A DNA stretch of 40,936 bases from Saprospiraceae bacterium (lineage in GTDB: Bacteria > Bacteroidota > Bacteroidia > Chitinophagales > Saprospiraceae). Shown here piece by piece: positions 27,213 to 35,526 of the stretch. Under the pieces are notes generated by a model. It searched no databases, was not told the DNA's origin, and worked only from the letters and a program-made list of their open reading frames with translations. The position numbers and the translations under genes were made by a program. The first letter of the stretch is position 1; every line of letters starts with the position of its first letter. Where the stretch lies: assembly GCA_015490175.1 (NCBI GenBank), contig WFYJ01000170.1, positions 1-40,936 of the forward strand, in the 5' to 3' direction.

Positions 27213-28493
27213 ATGAGATACGACGAAGTCATACCCGGGCTGGTGGCCATGCTCGAAAAAGAACCCTGGTTCCAGAGCTGGCCGCGCAGCAAGAAGCTGA
27301 TCGTCAATCGCGATGTGCGCGGGCGGATCGCGTTGATCATCCCCAAACAATTGAGAAAGGAGTTGGAGAAAGCTGTGATGGATTTTGCCCGGGAGCGGAT
27401 GGAAGCATTGCAACCCTGGGTGTATCCGGTAGTGGGGCGCGTGTTCAAAGAGGAAATTTTGCCTCCCCTCCCGAGCGCTCCCCAATTCGAAATCAACAAG
27501 AGATTTCCCCATGTTGTAGTGGTCGAGCGCCTGTTGCACGGCAATGAATGGGCCACTGTCGCATAACTTCGGCCCAATCGTCTTGTCTTTTTTTCCGTGA
27601 AGGGAGGTGTGGGCCGTTCTACGGCACTTGCCGCTATGGCCTGGTATCTGGCCGGCAAGGGCAAGCGCGTGCTGGTAGTTGATATGGACTTTCAGGCGCC
27701 GGGCGTGTCGGCCAACCTCTTGCCCGCAGAACAAATGCCCGAACCGGGGCTGGTTGACTGGCTGATGGAGGCAGTGGCAGGAAATGAAGAAGCAATACGG
27801 CCGGAGGAGGTCAGTAATGAAAGTCCGCTGGCAGCGAATTTGAGCGGGGCAATTCGTGTGGTGCCGGCCTATGGGCGAGCCGGCAAAGACTATGTGGCAA
27901 AGATGGGGCGGATTTTTTTGCCGGAGACCGATGCGGCCAATCCCGGAATCCGGAGCTGGACGTATCGGCTGGAAGTGAAAATTCTGAAGCGTCTGGAGAA
28001 AGCGTTTCGTCCCGACCTGGTTCTTTTCGATAGCCGGGCGGGAATTGACGACACGGCTGCAGCAGTAGTGACCAACCTTGGGGCAAAGGTCCTTTTGTTT
28101 GCGCTGGACTCGGCTCAGACCTGGCAAGATTACCGTGTGCTTTTCGACTGCTGGAACAGGTGGGGCAAGGCAGAGGACATTCGCGAGCACCTTCAGATGG
28201 TGGCCGGTCTGGTACCGCCCAAAACGCAAGCTCCCGCTTACCTTGCACGCTTTACCCAACAGTCCTATGGCCTGTTCCTGGAATATCTGTACGATGAGGT
28301 GCCGCCGGGCCAGATAGAGGAGAATTGGTTTTCTTTTGACCTGGAAGACGAGCATGCGCCGCACCATCCCTGGCCCGTGTACTGGCACGAAGGGCTGATG
28401 GCGCTTCAGGAATTCCATACCATGGGCAAGGATGAAATCACAATCGAAGCCGCTTATGGCTCTTTGTTCAGGAAGGTGAGTGAGTGGCTATAA
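27213..28493 (+). pseudogene. KGGVGR-type ParA/MinD-like ATPase, in-frame stop
   Basis: One reading frame runs from ATG 27213 to the stop at 28493, interrupted only by TAA at 27564-27566 (codon 118). The N-terminal part ends in a strand-rich segment PHVVVVERLLHGNEW; after the TAA the frame continues LRPNRLVFFSVKGGVGRST, a deviant Walker A in which the usual GK is GR (K130 to T137), with DMDFQAPG (Walker A') and LVLFDSRAGIDD (Walker B) following. The stop thus lies just before the P-loop strand. No good start exists between (a GTG at 27597 would start inside the strand). Without the stop it would be a 426-codon protein. Nonsense mutation is most likely; read-through or error are alternatives. 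It sits between the HEPN-like gene and a second ATPase. Confidence 0.8.
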
Positions 28494-28504
28494 ATGGAAG
28501 AGGA

Positions 28505-30010
28505 ATGACAGTGAACACTGAAAAGAAAAGCAAGGCTCGTCTTTTGAGGCACGCCATCCACGATTCCATACGCGAGACCTCGTTGCAAGCCGAGGAAATT
28601 TCGCCCAGAGGAATTTTTGTTCCTTCTTCGCACCGCAAAGCGCTGGCACCAGAAATCAAAGTAGTAAAAGGCATGCGGGGTGCAGGCAAGACTTTCTGGT
28701 GGCGGGCTATCCAGCATGCGGAAAACCGGAAGTATCTGGTCGAGGGTGCCGCGTTGTTCGAACTGGATCGGGTGGATGCCTGGGCCTGTTTTGGCGAACA
28801 ACCCGATGAAGCCTGGCCCGACCGCGACGAACTGGCCCGGCTGGCCGACAGGGGCTTTGCTCACCGGCTGGTGTGGAAAACCGTGGTGCTGCAAAGGTTG
28901 TGGCAAACACTCCCCGAGGAAATTGGCGCACAGGTAAAATTACCCTCGGAGTTCCCTTTTGCCAAGAGATGGGAGGAGCAATGCCGGTGGGTAGCGGAAC
29001 ATCCTTCGGAAGTGAAGCAGGCATTCATTGCATTCAACGAGGCATTGAAACGCCAGGACAGGCAATGGATGGGATTGTTCGATGCCCTGGACCGCACGGC
29101 TTCCTCATGGCGCGAAATGGACCAATGGATACAGGGGCTGCTGATGTGTGTGCAGGATCTGGAGCATTTTTATCAGATCCGGTTGAAGTGCTTTTTGCGC
29201 ACCGATCAGCTCGAAGGGCGCAACGTCACCGATTTTCCCGACAGCTCCAAGATCCTGGCCCGATCGATCGAGTTGCAGTGGACGCGCAGGGATCTGTACA
29301 ATCTTTTCTGGCACTATTTGCTGAATTTTTCCCTTGAGGAGGAAAGAAGGGCCGTAGAAGAGCTTTTGTTTTCCGTTGTGCCGCTTGCAGGCAGGACCCT
29401 GCCCGACGAATTTGGTGTGCACCGTATCCCGGAAAAAATTGCCCGCGAGGAGGAATTGCAGCGCAAGGCCTTCCACGAGCTGACGGGCCCTTACATGGGT
29501 ACCGATCATCGGAAAGCCTATCCCTATACCTGGTTGGTCAATCACCTTTCCGATGCCATGGGGCGCGTCAGTCCCCGCAGTTTTATCGTAGCGATCCGGG
29601 AAGCTGCAAAGGACACGGCAGAAGAGCATCCCGATCACGATTATGCCTTGCATTACAACAGCATCAAAAAAGGGGTACAACAAGCTTCGCGGCGTCGGGT
29701 GGACGAGCTGGCCGAGGATTATCCCTGGATACACCAACTGATGGCGCCGCTCGAAGGTCTTTCCGTGCCGGTGGAGTTTGGCGAGATCGAGCGCCGCTGG
29801 CTCAATGATGGTGTGCTCGATCGCTTGTCCGCCTCGAAAGAAGAGCGTTTGCCGCCCGAGCACCTCGAAGATGGGGCGCAAGGCGTGTGTGAGGATTTAC
29901 TCAACCTGGGAATTTTCCGACAAATCAGGGACGGACGGATTGATTTACCCGATATTTATCGAGTGGCATTCGGCTTGGGGCGGAAAGGTGGCGTTCGTCC
30001 GGTCAAGTGA
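28505..30010 (+). CDS. P-loop ATPase of a three-gene accessory locus
   Basis: A 501-residue protein with Walker A GMRGAGKT at residues 56-63, a likely Walker B LFDALDR at 191-197, and FLRTDQLE at 230-237 in the sensor position, resembling STAND/AAA+-type signalling ATPases. The C-terminal half (about 300-500) is helical and ends with a winged-helix-like stretch (EDLLNLGIFRQIRDGRIDLPDIYRVAFG, given here as EDLLNLGIF and LPDIYRVAFG). No membrane segment or known effector domain was recognised. The ATG at 28505 lies 11 bases after the KGGVGR gene stop; a GTG at 28484 would overlap that gene. It is intact, unlike its two partners. Function unknown; conflict or defence-type role is inference. Confidence 0.8.
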   Translation: MTVNTEKKSKARLLRHAIHDSIRETSLQAEEISPRGIFVPSSHRKALAPEIKVVKGMRGAGKTFWWRAIQHAENRKYLVEGAALFELDRVDAWACFGEQPDEAWPDRDELARLADRGFAHRLVWKTVVLQRLWQTLPEEIGAQVKLPSEFPFAKRWEEQCRWVAEHPSEVKQAFIAFNEALKRQDRQWMGLFDALDRTASSWREMDQWIQGLLMCVQDLEHFYQIRLKCFLRTDQLEGRNVTDFPDSSKILARSIELQWTRRDLYNLFWHYLLNFSLEEERRAVEELLFSVVPLAGRTLPDEFGVHRIPEKIAREEELQRKAFHELTGPYMGTDHRKAYPYTWLVNHLSDAMGRVSPRSFIVAIREAAKDTAEEHPDHDYALHYNSIKKGVQQASRRRVDELAEDYPWIHQLMAPLEGLSVPVEFGEIERRWLNDGVLDRLSASKEERLPPEHLEDGAQGVCEDLLNLGIFRQIRDGRIDLPDIYRVAFGLGRKGGVRPVK

Positions 30011-30031
30011 TTTGTTCTGCAAGACAGGCGT

Positions 30032-30062
30032 TGCCGTCAGGTCGGTCCAAGAGCTGACGGCA
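30032..30062. terminator. Hairpin between convergent genes
   Basis: TGCCGTCAG (30032-30040) pairs with CTGACGGCA (30054-30062) around a 13-base loop. It lies in the 60-base space between the P-loop ATPase and the caspase gene, which converge. There is no U-tract, so efficiency is uncertain. Confidence 0.5.
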
Positions 30063-30070
30063 GCGGGCAT

Positions 30071-31702
30071 TTACCACTTGCGCACCACGGCCACCGGCAC
30101 GGTGGTGTCGGCGGTGCCGGTGAGTACGGGTGTCTGCACGCCGGCGGTGTAGCGGCGCACTTCGCGATGTACGTACTGGAACGTCTCTTCGAGGGTGACG
30201 ATGCCGTCGGCGTTGCGGTCGGCCAGGCCCTTGAGCGCTTGGATGAGGAAGTAGCTGAAGACGCCCGAGCGCAGGTTGCTGTCTTCGAGCGAGATCTCCT
30301 CGCTGCGCGATGAGAGCATCAGCGCGATGCCGCCCTGGTCGGGGGTGAGCTGCCCGTACAGCTCGCTCAGGCGCGTGGGTGCCTTGGCGTGCTGGAGGGA
30401 GCCGCTGTGGCAGGCATCGCCCAGTACCAGCTTGAGGCGGGCCTGGCTGCGCTGCAATATTTCGAGGATCTCCTCGTGTGCCAGTTTGTGGAAGCTGCCG
30501 TCGTAGTCGGTAGGCAGGAACGCGCCTTCGATGCCGTGGCCCGAGAAGTAGAAGAGCACCACGTCGTTGTCGTCGGCGCGCAGCAGCACTTCCTGCAGGG
30601 CGCGCAGCACGTGCTCGCGCGTGGCTTCCTCGTCGATGAGGAGGGCCACCTGTTCGTCGGGCAGGGCGCCGCCTTCGGGGCTTTTGAGGAAGCTGTAGAG
30701 CCGGAAGGCGTCGTTGTCGGTGTAGTGGAGAGCCGGCTGGTGACTGTAGGTGGAAATGCCCACGATGACGGCCCAGGTGCGCGCTTCGGGGTCGCGCAGG
30801 GGCTCGACCTCGAGGCGCGGGTAGGGCGCATCGCGGGTGGCGATGATGCGCGTGGTCTGGCCCAGATCCCATTCGGCGGTGAGGATGCGGCCATCGGCAA
30901 AGGTCATGGTGCCCAGGCCGTCGGGCAGCGTGCGGTACCAGCCCCCTTTATAGTGGTCGCCATTGGCGTACCACACCTCGCCCTGTCCGCCCGGCAGGCC
31001 GTTCTTGAACGCGCCCACATAGACCGAGCCGTCGGCAAATACGTAGCGCCCCATCCCTTCAGCACAGTACTCGTTGTTGCAGTCGCGCAAGGGGCTTTTT
31101 GCGCTTTCGGTGACGGGTGCGTGCGCGTCGATGCGCCGGCCTTCGATCCACTTGCCGGTCCAGGCGGAGCCGTCGGCGGCCACCCATTTGCCTTCGCCGT
31201 GCTTTTTGCCCTGGTGCCATTGGCCTTCATAGCGCGTGCCGTCGGCATACTGGCGGATGCCGAAACCCTCGAACTGCCCGCGGACGAACTGTCCTTCGTA
31301 CCAGCCGCCATCGGCAAAGAAGTATTTGCCCTTGCCGTGTGGCAGGTCGTCTTTCCAGTTGCCTTCGTAGCGGGAGCCGTCGGCCCATTTCATCCTGCCG
31401 AAGCCGTTGCGGCGGTCGGCGCGCCACTGGCCGAGGAAGTCGTGCCCTTCGGCAAACTTCAGGCGCCCTTCGCCTTCGCGCAGCCCTTCCACGAACCAGC
31501 CCAGATAGACATCGCCACGGCGGTAGTAGCAGATGCCGCTGCCGTGCATCTTGCCGTTTTTGAACCAGCCTTTGTACACCGTGCCATCCGGAAGGCGCAG
31601 CTCGCCATACCCTTCGGTGCAGTCGCCTTTGAGGCACTGTGCAGGCAAGACGAGGGGGACAAAAACGGAGCAAAGGAGCGAAAGCAACAATAGCCTGACC
31701 AT
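30071..31702 (-). CDS. Secreted MORN-repeat caspase-like protease
   Basis: A 543-residue protein. Residues 1-22 are a Sec signal peptide (MVRLLLLSLLCSVF, ending LPAQ). About eight or nine MORN repeats follow between residues 40 and 275 (YKGWFKNGKMHG, YEGNWKDDLPHGKG, YEGQWHQGKKHGEG and others). A peptidase C14 (caspase/metacaspase) domain covers about 309-530, starting WAVIVGISTY, with catalytic His389 in SGHG and Cys431 in DACHSG. Inside it, residues 495-506 (DRNADGIVTLEE) match the EF-hand calcium loop pattern. The ATG at 31702 is chosen because it places the signal peptide at the N-terminus; the frame extends further upstream without similarity. It would act outside the cytoplasm. It converges on the three-gene ATPase locus. 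Confidence 0.9.
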   Translation of the reverse strand: MVRLLLLSLLCSVFVPLVLPAQCLKGDCTEGYGELRLPDGTVYKGWFKNGKMHGSGICYYRRGDVYLGWFVEGLREGEGRLKFAEGHDFLGQWRADRRNGFGRMKWADGSRYEGNWKDDLPHGKGKYFFADGGWYEGQFVRGQFEGFGIRQYADGTRYEGQWHQGKKHGEGKWVAADGSAWTGKWIEGRRIDAHAPVTESAKSPLRDCNNEYCAEGMGRYVFADGSVYVGAFKNGLPGGQGEVWYANGDHYKGGWYRTLPDGLGTMTFADGRILTAEWDLGQTTRIIATRDAPYPRLEVEPLRDPEARTWAVIVGISTYSHQPALHYTDNDAFRLYSFLKSPEGGALPDEQVALLIDEEATREHVLRALQEVLLRADDNDVVLFYFSGHGIEGAFLPTDYDGSFHKLAHEEILEILQRSQARLKLVLGDACHSGSLQHAKAPTRLSELYGQLTPDQGGIALMLSSRSEEISLEDSNLRSGVFSYFLIQALKGLADRNADGIVTLEETFQYVHREVRRYTAGVQTPVLTGTADTTVPVAVVRKW

Positions 31703-31879
31703 GGGACGTGTGTTTGTGTGTGTTCCGGGAAAAATGGTTGAAGTCGCGGTCAGACCATAGGCAGGCAAAAATTTGATGGCGTTTGGGCGTGGAAACTCTG
31801 ATGGCAGGTTGCTTATTGCGTTTTTCACTTGATGATAATTTGCCATATGTGGCCGTTTGTCGCCCGTTGGGCAGGAACG

Positions 31880-31911
31880 AAAAAGCGGTGTGCAGGGGAG
31901 CTGCACACCGC
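31880..31911 (-). terminator. Terminator of the barrel protein gene
   Basis: An 11-base perfect stem (31885-31895 with 31901-31911), 5-base loop, followed on the minus strand by TTTTT (plus 31880-31884). It ends the transcript of the gene that stops at 31966 and separates it from the caspase gene. Confidence 0.9.
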
Positions 31912-31965
31912 GGAGCGCAGTGTATGAAAATTGGATTCGGAATGACCGAGTGAGGATCCGGCTCT

Positions 31966-33168
31966 TCAGAAGCCGTACACGGCGGCCAGCAGGAATGAGG
32001 CCAGCACGTCGGCAGGTTGATGGTCGGCGTCGTAAAAGACGGGCTGGCTGGCGCGGTCGGCCCGCAGCTCGGGGATGAGCGTGAGCGGCCCAAGGGCAAT
32101 ATTTCCCGAAAGGGTGAATGCCGTGACGGAAGCGCGGCCCTCAGTGTCGTACTGGCCGATAGCGCCATATCCGCCTTCCGTCTCGGTGAAGTATTCGCCG
32201 CGCAGGCCCAGGGCGGCATTTGCCGAAAGGCGGTACTCGAGATAGGCCGCCATGCCGGCATAGCCGTAGGGCGTGCCCTCGACAGCGACGCGCCGGCCGC
32301 TGCTCCATTGCTCGCCGGGCCGCGTGGTGTTGATGCTGGCGTTGAGACCGACGTACCACTTGTCCGAGAGGTCGAAGCCGGCGGTGAGGTCGGCCTGCAG
32401 GAGCGGGCCTGCCGAGGCATCACCTTCGCTGGCCGTGGCGGCATCGAGCTTGCCGTCCTGGTCGCCGTACAGCAGGTTGAGGTAGATACCCTTGTATCCG
32501 AGCTGTGCGCCGACCGACCAGGTACCCAGCGGGTTGAACTCCGTCAGGTCGGTGGGGTTGAACAGCCCGACCATGAGGCTGAGGTCGTCGCCGAGGGCAA
32601 GGTCGGCCTTCAGGCCGGTATGCGAGAAGGGGCCGTAGGAGAACAGGTACGAGGTGGAGTAGTGGAAGTTGCCGGTGGGCGCAATCACTTCGTAGCCCAC
32701 GAAGGTGTTGAAGTTGCCGAGGGTGAGCGTCAGCCGCTCGGTGGGCCGGTACCACACGTAGAGCTGGTTGACGAGGTTGGCCGGCGCAGTGGACGCAAAG
32801 ACGGCCTCCTCGCCGCGAGGACCCACTACCAGGTCGGCTACCACGCCGCTTCGGTCGGTTTCCCAGGTGCCCACCACATTGATCATGCCAAGGCTGAAGC
32901 CCGGCCTGTCGGCAAAAGCGGTGGGCGGAATGACGGCTGCGCCATCGGCCACATTGGGTGCATTCAGGTTGGTGCGGAAGTACACATCGGCCGAACCCGA
33001 AAGCTGGAAGGCAGGCTCGTCGGCTTCTTTGGCCTCGGCCTCGGGAGTGGTCGTTTCGGCGGGAAGCGAAGGCGGCGCGAGGGCTGCGGCCACTTCCTGT
33101 GCGGCGAGGGGGTACGGCCTTGCGGCCAAAAACAGCAAGAGCGAGTAACACAGAGTGCGCACATTCAT
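31966..33168 (-). CDS. Outer-membrane beta-barrel porin-like protein
   Basis: A 400-residue exported protein. The signal peptide is MNVRTLCYSLLLFLAARPYPLAAQ-like (residues 1-23), then an acidic Ala/Pro/Glu-rich linker (about 25-50), then alternating aromatic/polar strands typical of an outer-membrane barrel, with GSADVYFRTN as first strand and C-terminal VYGF ending in Phe, the usual barrel signal. It resembles the Bacteroidota porin-like family often placed beside amt. It lies downstream of amt on the same strand and may help ammonium or methylammonium entry, but substrate is unknown. It has its own terminator. Confidence 0.85.
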   Translation of the reverse strand: MNVRTLCYSLLLFLAARPYPLAAQEVAAALAPPSLPAETTTPEAEAKEADEPAFQLSGSADVYFRTNLNAPNVADGAAVIPPTAFADRPGFSLGMINVVGTWETDRSGVVADLVVGPRGEEAVFASTAPANLVNQLYVWYRPTERLTLTLGNFNTFVGYEVIAPTGNFHYSTSYLFSYGPFSHTGLKADLALGDDLSLMVGLFNPTDLTEFNPLGTWSVGAQLGYKGIYLNLLYGDQDGKLDAATASEGDASAGPLLQADLTAGFDLSDKWYVGLNASINTTRPGEQWSSGRRVAVEGTPYGYAGMAAYLEYRLSANAALGLRGEYFTETEGGYGAIGQYDTEGRASVTAFTLSGNIALGPLTLIPELRADRASQPVFYDADHQPADVLASFLLAAVYGF

Positions 33169-33276
33169 GATGATCAGATTTTGAGGTGAACAAATGGATG
33201 AGCTGATCACCGGCTGACGCGACAGGTGCAAACGAACTGCGTGGCGCAGTGCGCGCCATTGCGTATGTTTGCCGTT

Positions 33277-33339
33277 GCGCAGAGATATCGGTCAACCGGT
33301 ATCGGAGCCTTCGCCTCTTCGGAGCGCGAGGGCTTTTTT
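33277..33339 (+). ncRNA. Candidate small RNA in the amt-porin gap
   Basis: TATGTTTG at 33264-33271 matches the -7 consensus TAnnTTTG (no good -33 element). About 63 bases follow that fold into two hairpins: GATATCGG-TCAA-CCGGTATC (33284-33303) and a 12-pair stem (33306-33317 with 33322-33334, one bulge) closed by a C-UUCG-G tetraloop and followed by TTTTT. The second is an excellent intrinsic terminator reading on the plus strand, where no protein gene lies upstream; both flanking genes are on the minus strand. The transcript is inferred. Confidence 0.4.
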
Positions 33340-33342
33340 ATT

Positions 33343-33373
33343 GGGGCAGGCAGCCCGACGGCGTGCCTGCCCC
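33343..33373 (+). terminator. Second hairpin in the amt-porin gap
   Basis: GGGGCAGGCA (33343-33352) pairs perfectly with TGCCTGCCCC (33364-33373), 11-base loop, followed by TTGGCTTTTGG. It lies directly after the terminator of the candidate small RNA. It may stop antisense transcription into amt; on the minus strand it is followed by As, so it is a poor amt terminator. Confidence 0.5.
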
Positions 33374-33411
33374 TTGGCTTTTGGTTGATTTTATACAGGT
33401 GGGCACGGTCT

Positions 33412-34677
33412 TTACACCGAAGCCATGCTCGAAAATTGAAGGGAGGGTTCGGTTGCAGGGCCGGGTTCGTAGGCTTCCAGATCGTGCTCGGTGATGTCGA
33501 GGCCTTTGATTTCCATCTCTTCCGAAACGCGGATGCCGATCGTGATTTTCAGCAGGTACATCAGGACAAAGGCAAACAGGAAGGTGAATGCTCCGATGGC
33601 CAGGGTGCCGTAAAGCTGTACCCAGAGCTGTTGCCAGCCCGCTTTGGCGCCGAAGATGCCGACGGCCAGCGTGCCCCAGATGCCGCACACGAGGTGTACG
33701 GAGGTGGCGCCCACGGGGTCGTCAATGCGGATGCGGTCGAAGAAGACGACCGCCAGCGGAATGATGGCGCCGGCAATGAGGCCGATGACGATGGCTTCGC
33801 CCGGGCTCATCAGGTCGGCACCCGCCGTGATACCCACCAGGCCGCCGAGGATGCCGTTGAGCACCATCGAAAGATCGTAGGCGCCGAAGAGCAGGCGCGA
33901 CAGGATGAAAGCGCCGATGGCGCCGGCGGCGCCGGCAAGGGCCGTGGTGACGAATACCAGCGATACGGCCATGGGATCGGCCGAGAGCACCGAGCCGCCG
34001 TTGAAGCCGAACCAGCCGAACCACAGCAGCATCACGCCAATGGTGGCCAGCGGCATGCTGTGCCCCGGGATGGGCTTGATCTTGCCATCCTTGCCGTACT
34101 TGCCCAGGCGCGGCCCCAGCAGCAGCACGCTGGCCAGTGCCGCCCAGCCGCCCACGGCGTGCACCAGCGTCGAGCCGGCAAAGTCGTAAAAGCCTGCCGC
34201 ATCGAGCCAGCCGCCGCCCCATTTCCACATGCCGGTGATGGGGTAGCTGATGGCCACGAAGACGGTGGCAAAGAGCAGAAAAGCCTCGAGCTTGATGCGT
34301 TCGGCCACGGCCCCCGACACGATGGTGGCCGCCGTAGCGGCAAACATGGCCTGGAAGATGAAGTCGGTCCAGTAGGTGTAGGCGCCGTCGGCGTAGGCCA
34401 TGCCGCCCGCTTCGCCTTCCGGCAAATGCAACCCGAAGCCGGCAAAGCCGAAAAAGCCACCCGCATTGGTGCCCGGGTACATGAGGTTGAAGCCAACGAT
34501 GTAATAGGTCAGCAGGCCGATGGCAATGATCATGGCGTTCTTGAACAGGATGTTGACTACGTTCTTGCGGCGCACCAGCCCGGCCTCGAGCGTGGCAAAG
34601 CCGAGGTGCATGATGAACACCAGGGTGGCCGCAATGAGGATCCAGAGGTTGTTGACGGTGAATAATGCCTCGTTCAT
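33412..34677 (-). CDS. amt: Ammonium transporter
   Basis: A 421-residue Amt/Rh-family channel-like transporter with about eleven membrane helices, importing ammonium across the inner membrane. The pore twin histidines are His173 (STLVHAVGGWAAL) and His328 (SVHLVCGIWG), and the Phe gate FQAMFAATAA lies near 108. The N-terminus lacks a signal peptide. The start ATG at 34677 is used. It follows a PII gene by 125 bases; two short hairpins lie in that gap (about 34725-34757). PII normally blocks Amt when nitrogen is plentiful. Confidence 0.96.
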   Translation of the reverse strand: MNEALFTVNNLWILIAATLVFIMHLGFATLEAGLVRRKNVVNILFKNAMIIAIGLLTYYIVGFNLMYPGTNAGGFFGFAGFGLHLPEGEAGGMAYADGAYTYWTDFIFQAMFAATAATIVSGAVAERIKLEAFLLFATVFVAISYPITGMWKWGGGWLDAAGFYDFAGSTLVHAVGGWAALASVLLLGPRLGKYGKDGKIKPIPGHSMPLATIGVMLLWFGWFGFNGGSVLSADPMAVSLVFVTTALAGAAGAIGAFILSRLLFGAYDLSMVLNGILGGLVGITAGADLMSPGEAIVIGLIAGAIIPLAVVFFDRIRIDDPVGATSVHLVCGIWGTLAVGIFGAKAGWQQLWVQLYGTLAIGAFTFLFAFVLMYLLKITIGIRVSEEMEIKGLDITEHDLEAYEPGPATEPSLQFSSMASV

Positions 34678-34802
34678 CGTTCGTCGGTTTTGATGTGAGC
34701 AAATGGCGTTCGGACAGCAGAACCGGCAGGTCCTGCCAGGGTGTGGCAAGTGCCACGAGGCATCTGGCTTTTATTGGTCGGGACGGGAAAGGGGAGGAGG
34801 CC

Positions 34803-35141
34803 TCAGAGCGCTTCGGCGCCGCGCTCCCCGTTGCGGATGCGGATCACTTCCTCTACGGGGTACACGCTGATCTTGCCGTCGCCGATTTCGCCCGTGCGGG
34901 CCGAAGAGAGGATCGCTTCAATGATGGCATCCACCTTCTCGTCTTCGCAGAGAATGTCGAGCTGCACGCGCCCGATGAAGCCCGCGTCGTAGGTGCTGCC
35001 GCGGTACACGATCCTGGGGCCGGTTTCCTGGCCGTACCCCTTGACGTCCTTGAAGGTGAAGAAGCGCACGCCGATGTCGGCAAGCGCATCGCGCACCTCC
35101 TCGAATTTCGACAGGCGAATGATGGCTTCGATTTTTTTCAT
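34803..35141 (-). CDS. glnK: Nitrogen regulatory protein PII (GlnB/GlnK)
   Basis: A 112-residue PII trimer protein sensing ATP/ADP and 2-oxoglutarate. T-loop residues 36-55 include Tyr46 and Tyr51, the latter being the uridylylation site in proteobacteria; the following DAGFIGRVQL differs from the E. coli VDFLPKVKI. The B-loop TGEIGDGKI and C-loop VIRIRNGE are intact. Its position directly upstream of amt on the same strand makes it the Amt partner, so the glnK name is preferred over glnB. Confidence 0.93.
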   Translation of the reverse strand: MKKIEAIIRLSKFEEVRDALADIGVRFFTFKDVKGYGQETGPRIVYRGSTYDAGFIGRVQLDILCEDEKVDAIIEAILSSARTGEIGDGKISVYPVEEVIRIRNGERGAEAL

Positions 35142-35526
35142 CGTTTCGTGATTTGACGGTTGCAGGTGAGGGGATCCCGCTCACCGATTTTCAGTGGCCA
35201 CTCGTGTAGTGTGTCTGGGGCTGGTGAAAATTCTGAAAGAGTGAATTTTCGGATTTCAAGGCGCCTGAAAACGGAAAATAGATTCCGTTGGGAATGATTT
35301 TCGCGATTTGACCCTGTCTGATTGCAATACAAATATCCTTTCGGAAAAAATTGCAAGCTCGTCCAAAATGGGTGTGTTTACGATGTTCAAAGTGGGTTTG
35401 TAGTTGTTTTCGATTGAAAATCAATGCATTGCGATTGAGTGACCTTAGTTTCGTTTTGAAACTAACTGATTTTTGTCAACAGCAGGCATTTGCATTGGGG
35501 CACGGGAGGGGCAGGGGCCATGGCGT
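35142..35526. other. Upstream region of the PII-amt operon, no gene
   Basis: The 385-base gap is AT-rich relative to its neighbours and holds no convincing ORF. On the minus strand GATATTTG (about plus 35331-35338) resembles a -7 box with one mismatch. It must contain the promoter of glnK-amt. No clear NtrC- or Fnr-type palindrome was seen. Confidence 0.4.

Noticed and set aside
27018-28418. 466-codon minus-strand open frame opposite the KGGVGR ATPase
   Set aside because: It covers both lesions but its translation shows no motifs, while the plus strand has clear Walker A, A' and B motifs.
27597-28493. Independent shorter KGGVGR ATPase starting at GTG 27597
   Set aside because: Translation would begin inside the strand leading to the P-loop and lose the first beta strand; the upstream half in the same frame clearly belongs to the protein.
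33226-34665. Long plus-strand frame opposite amt
   Set aside because: Antisense to amt, which has twin His and membrane helices; the translation is charged low-complexity sequence.
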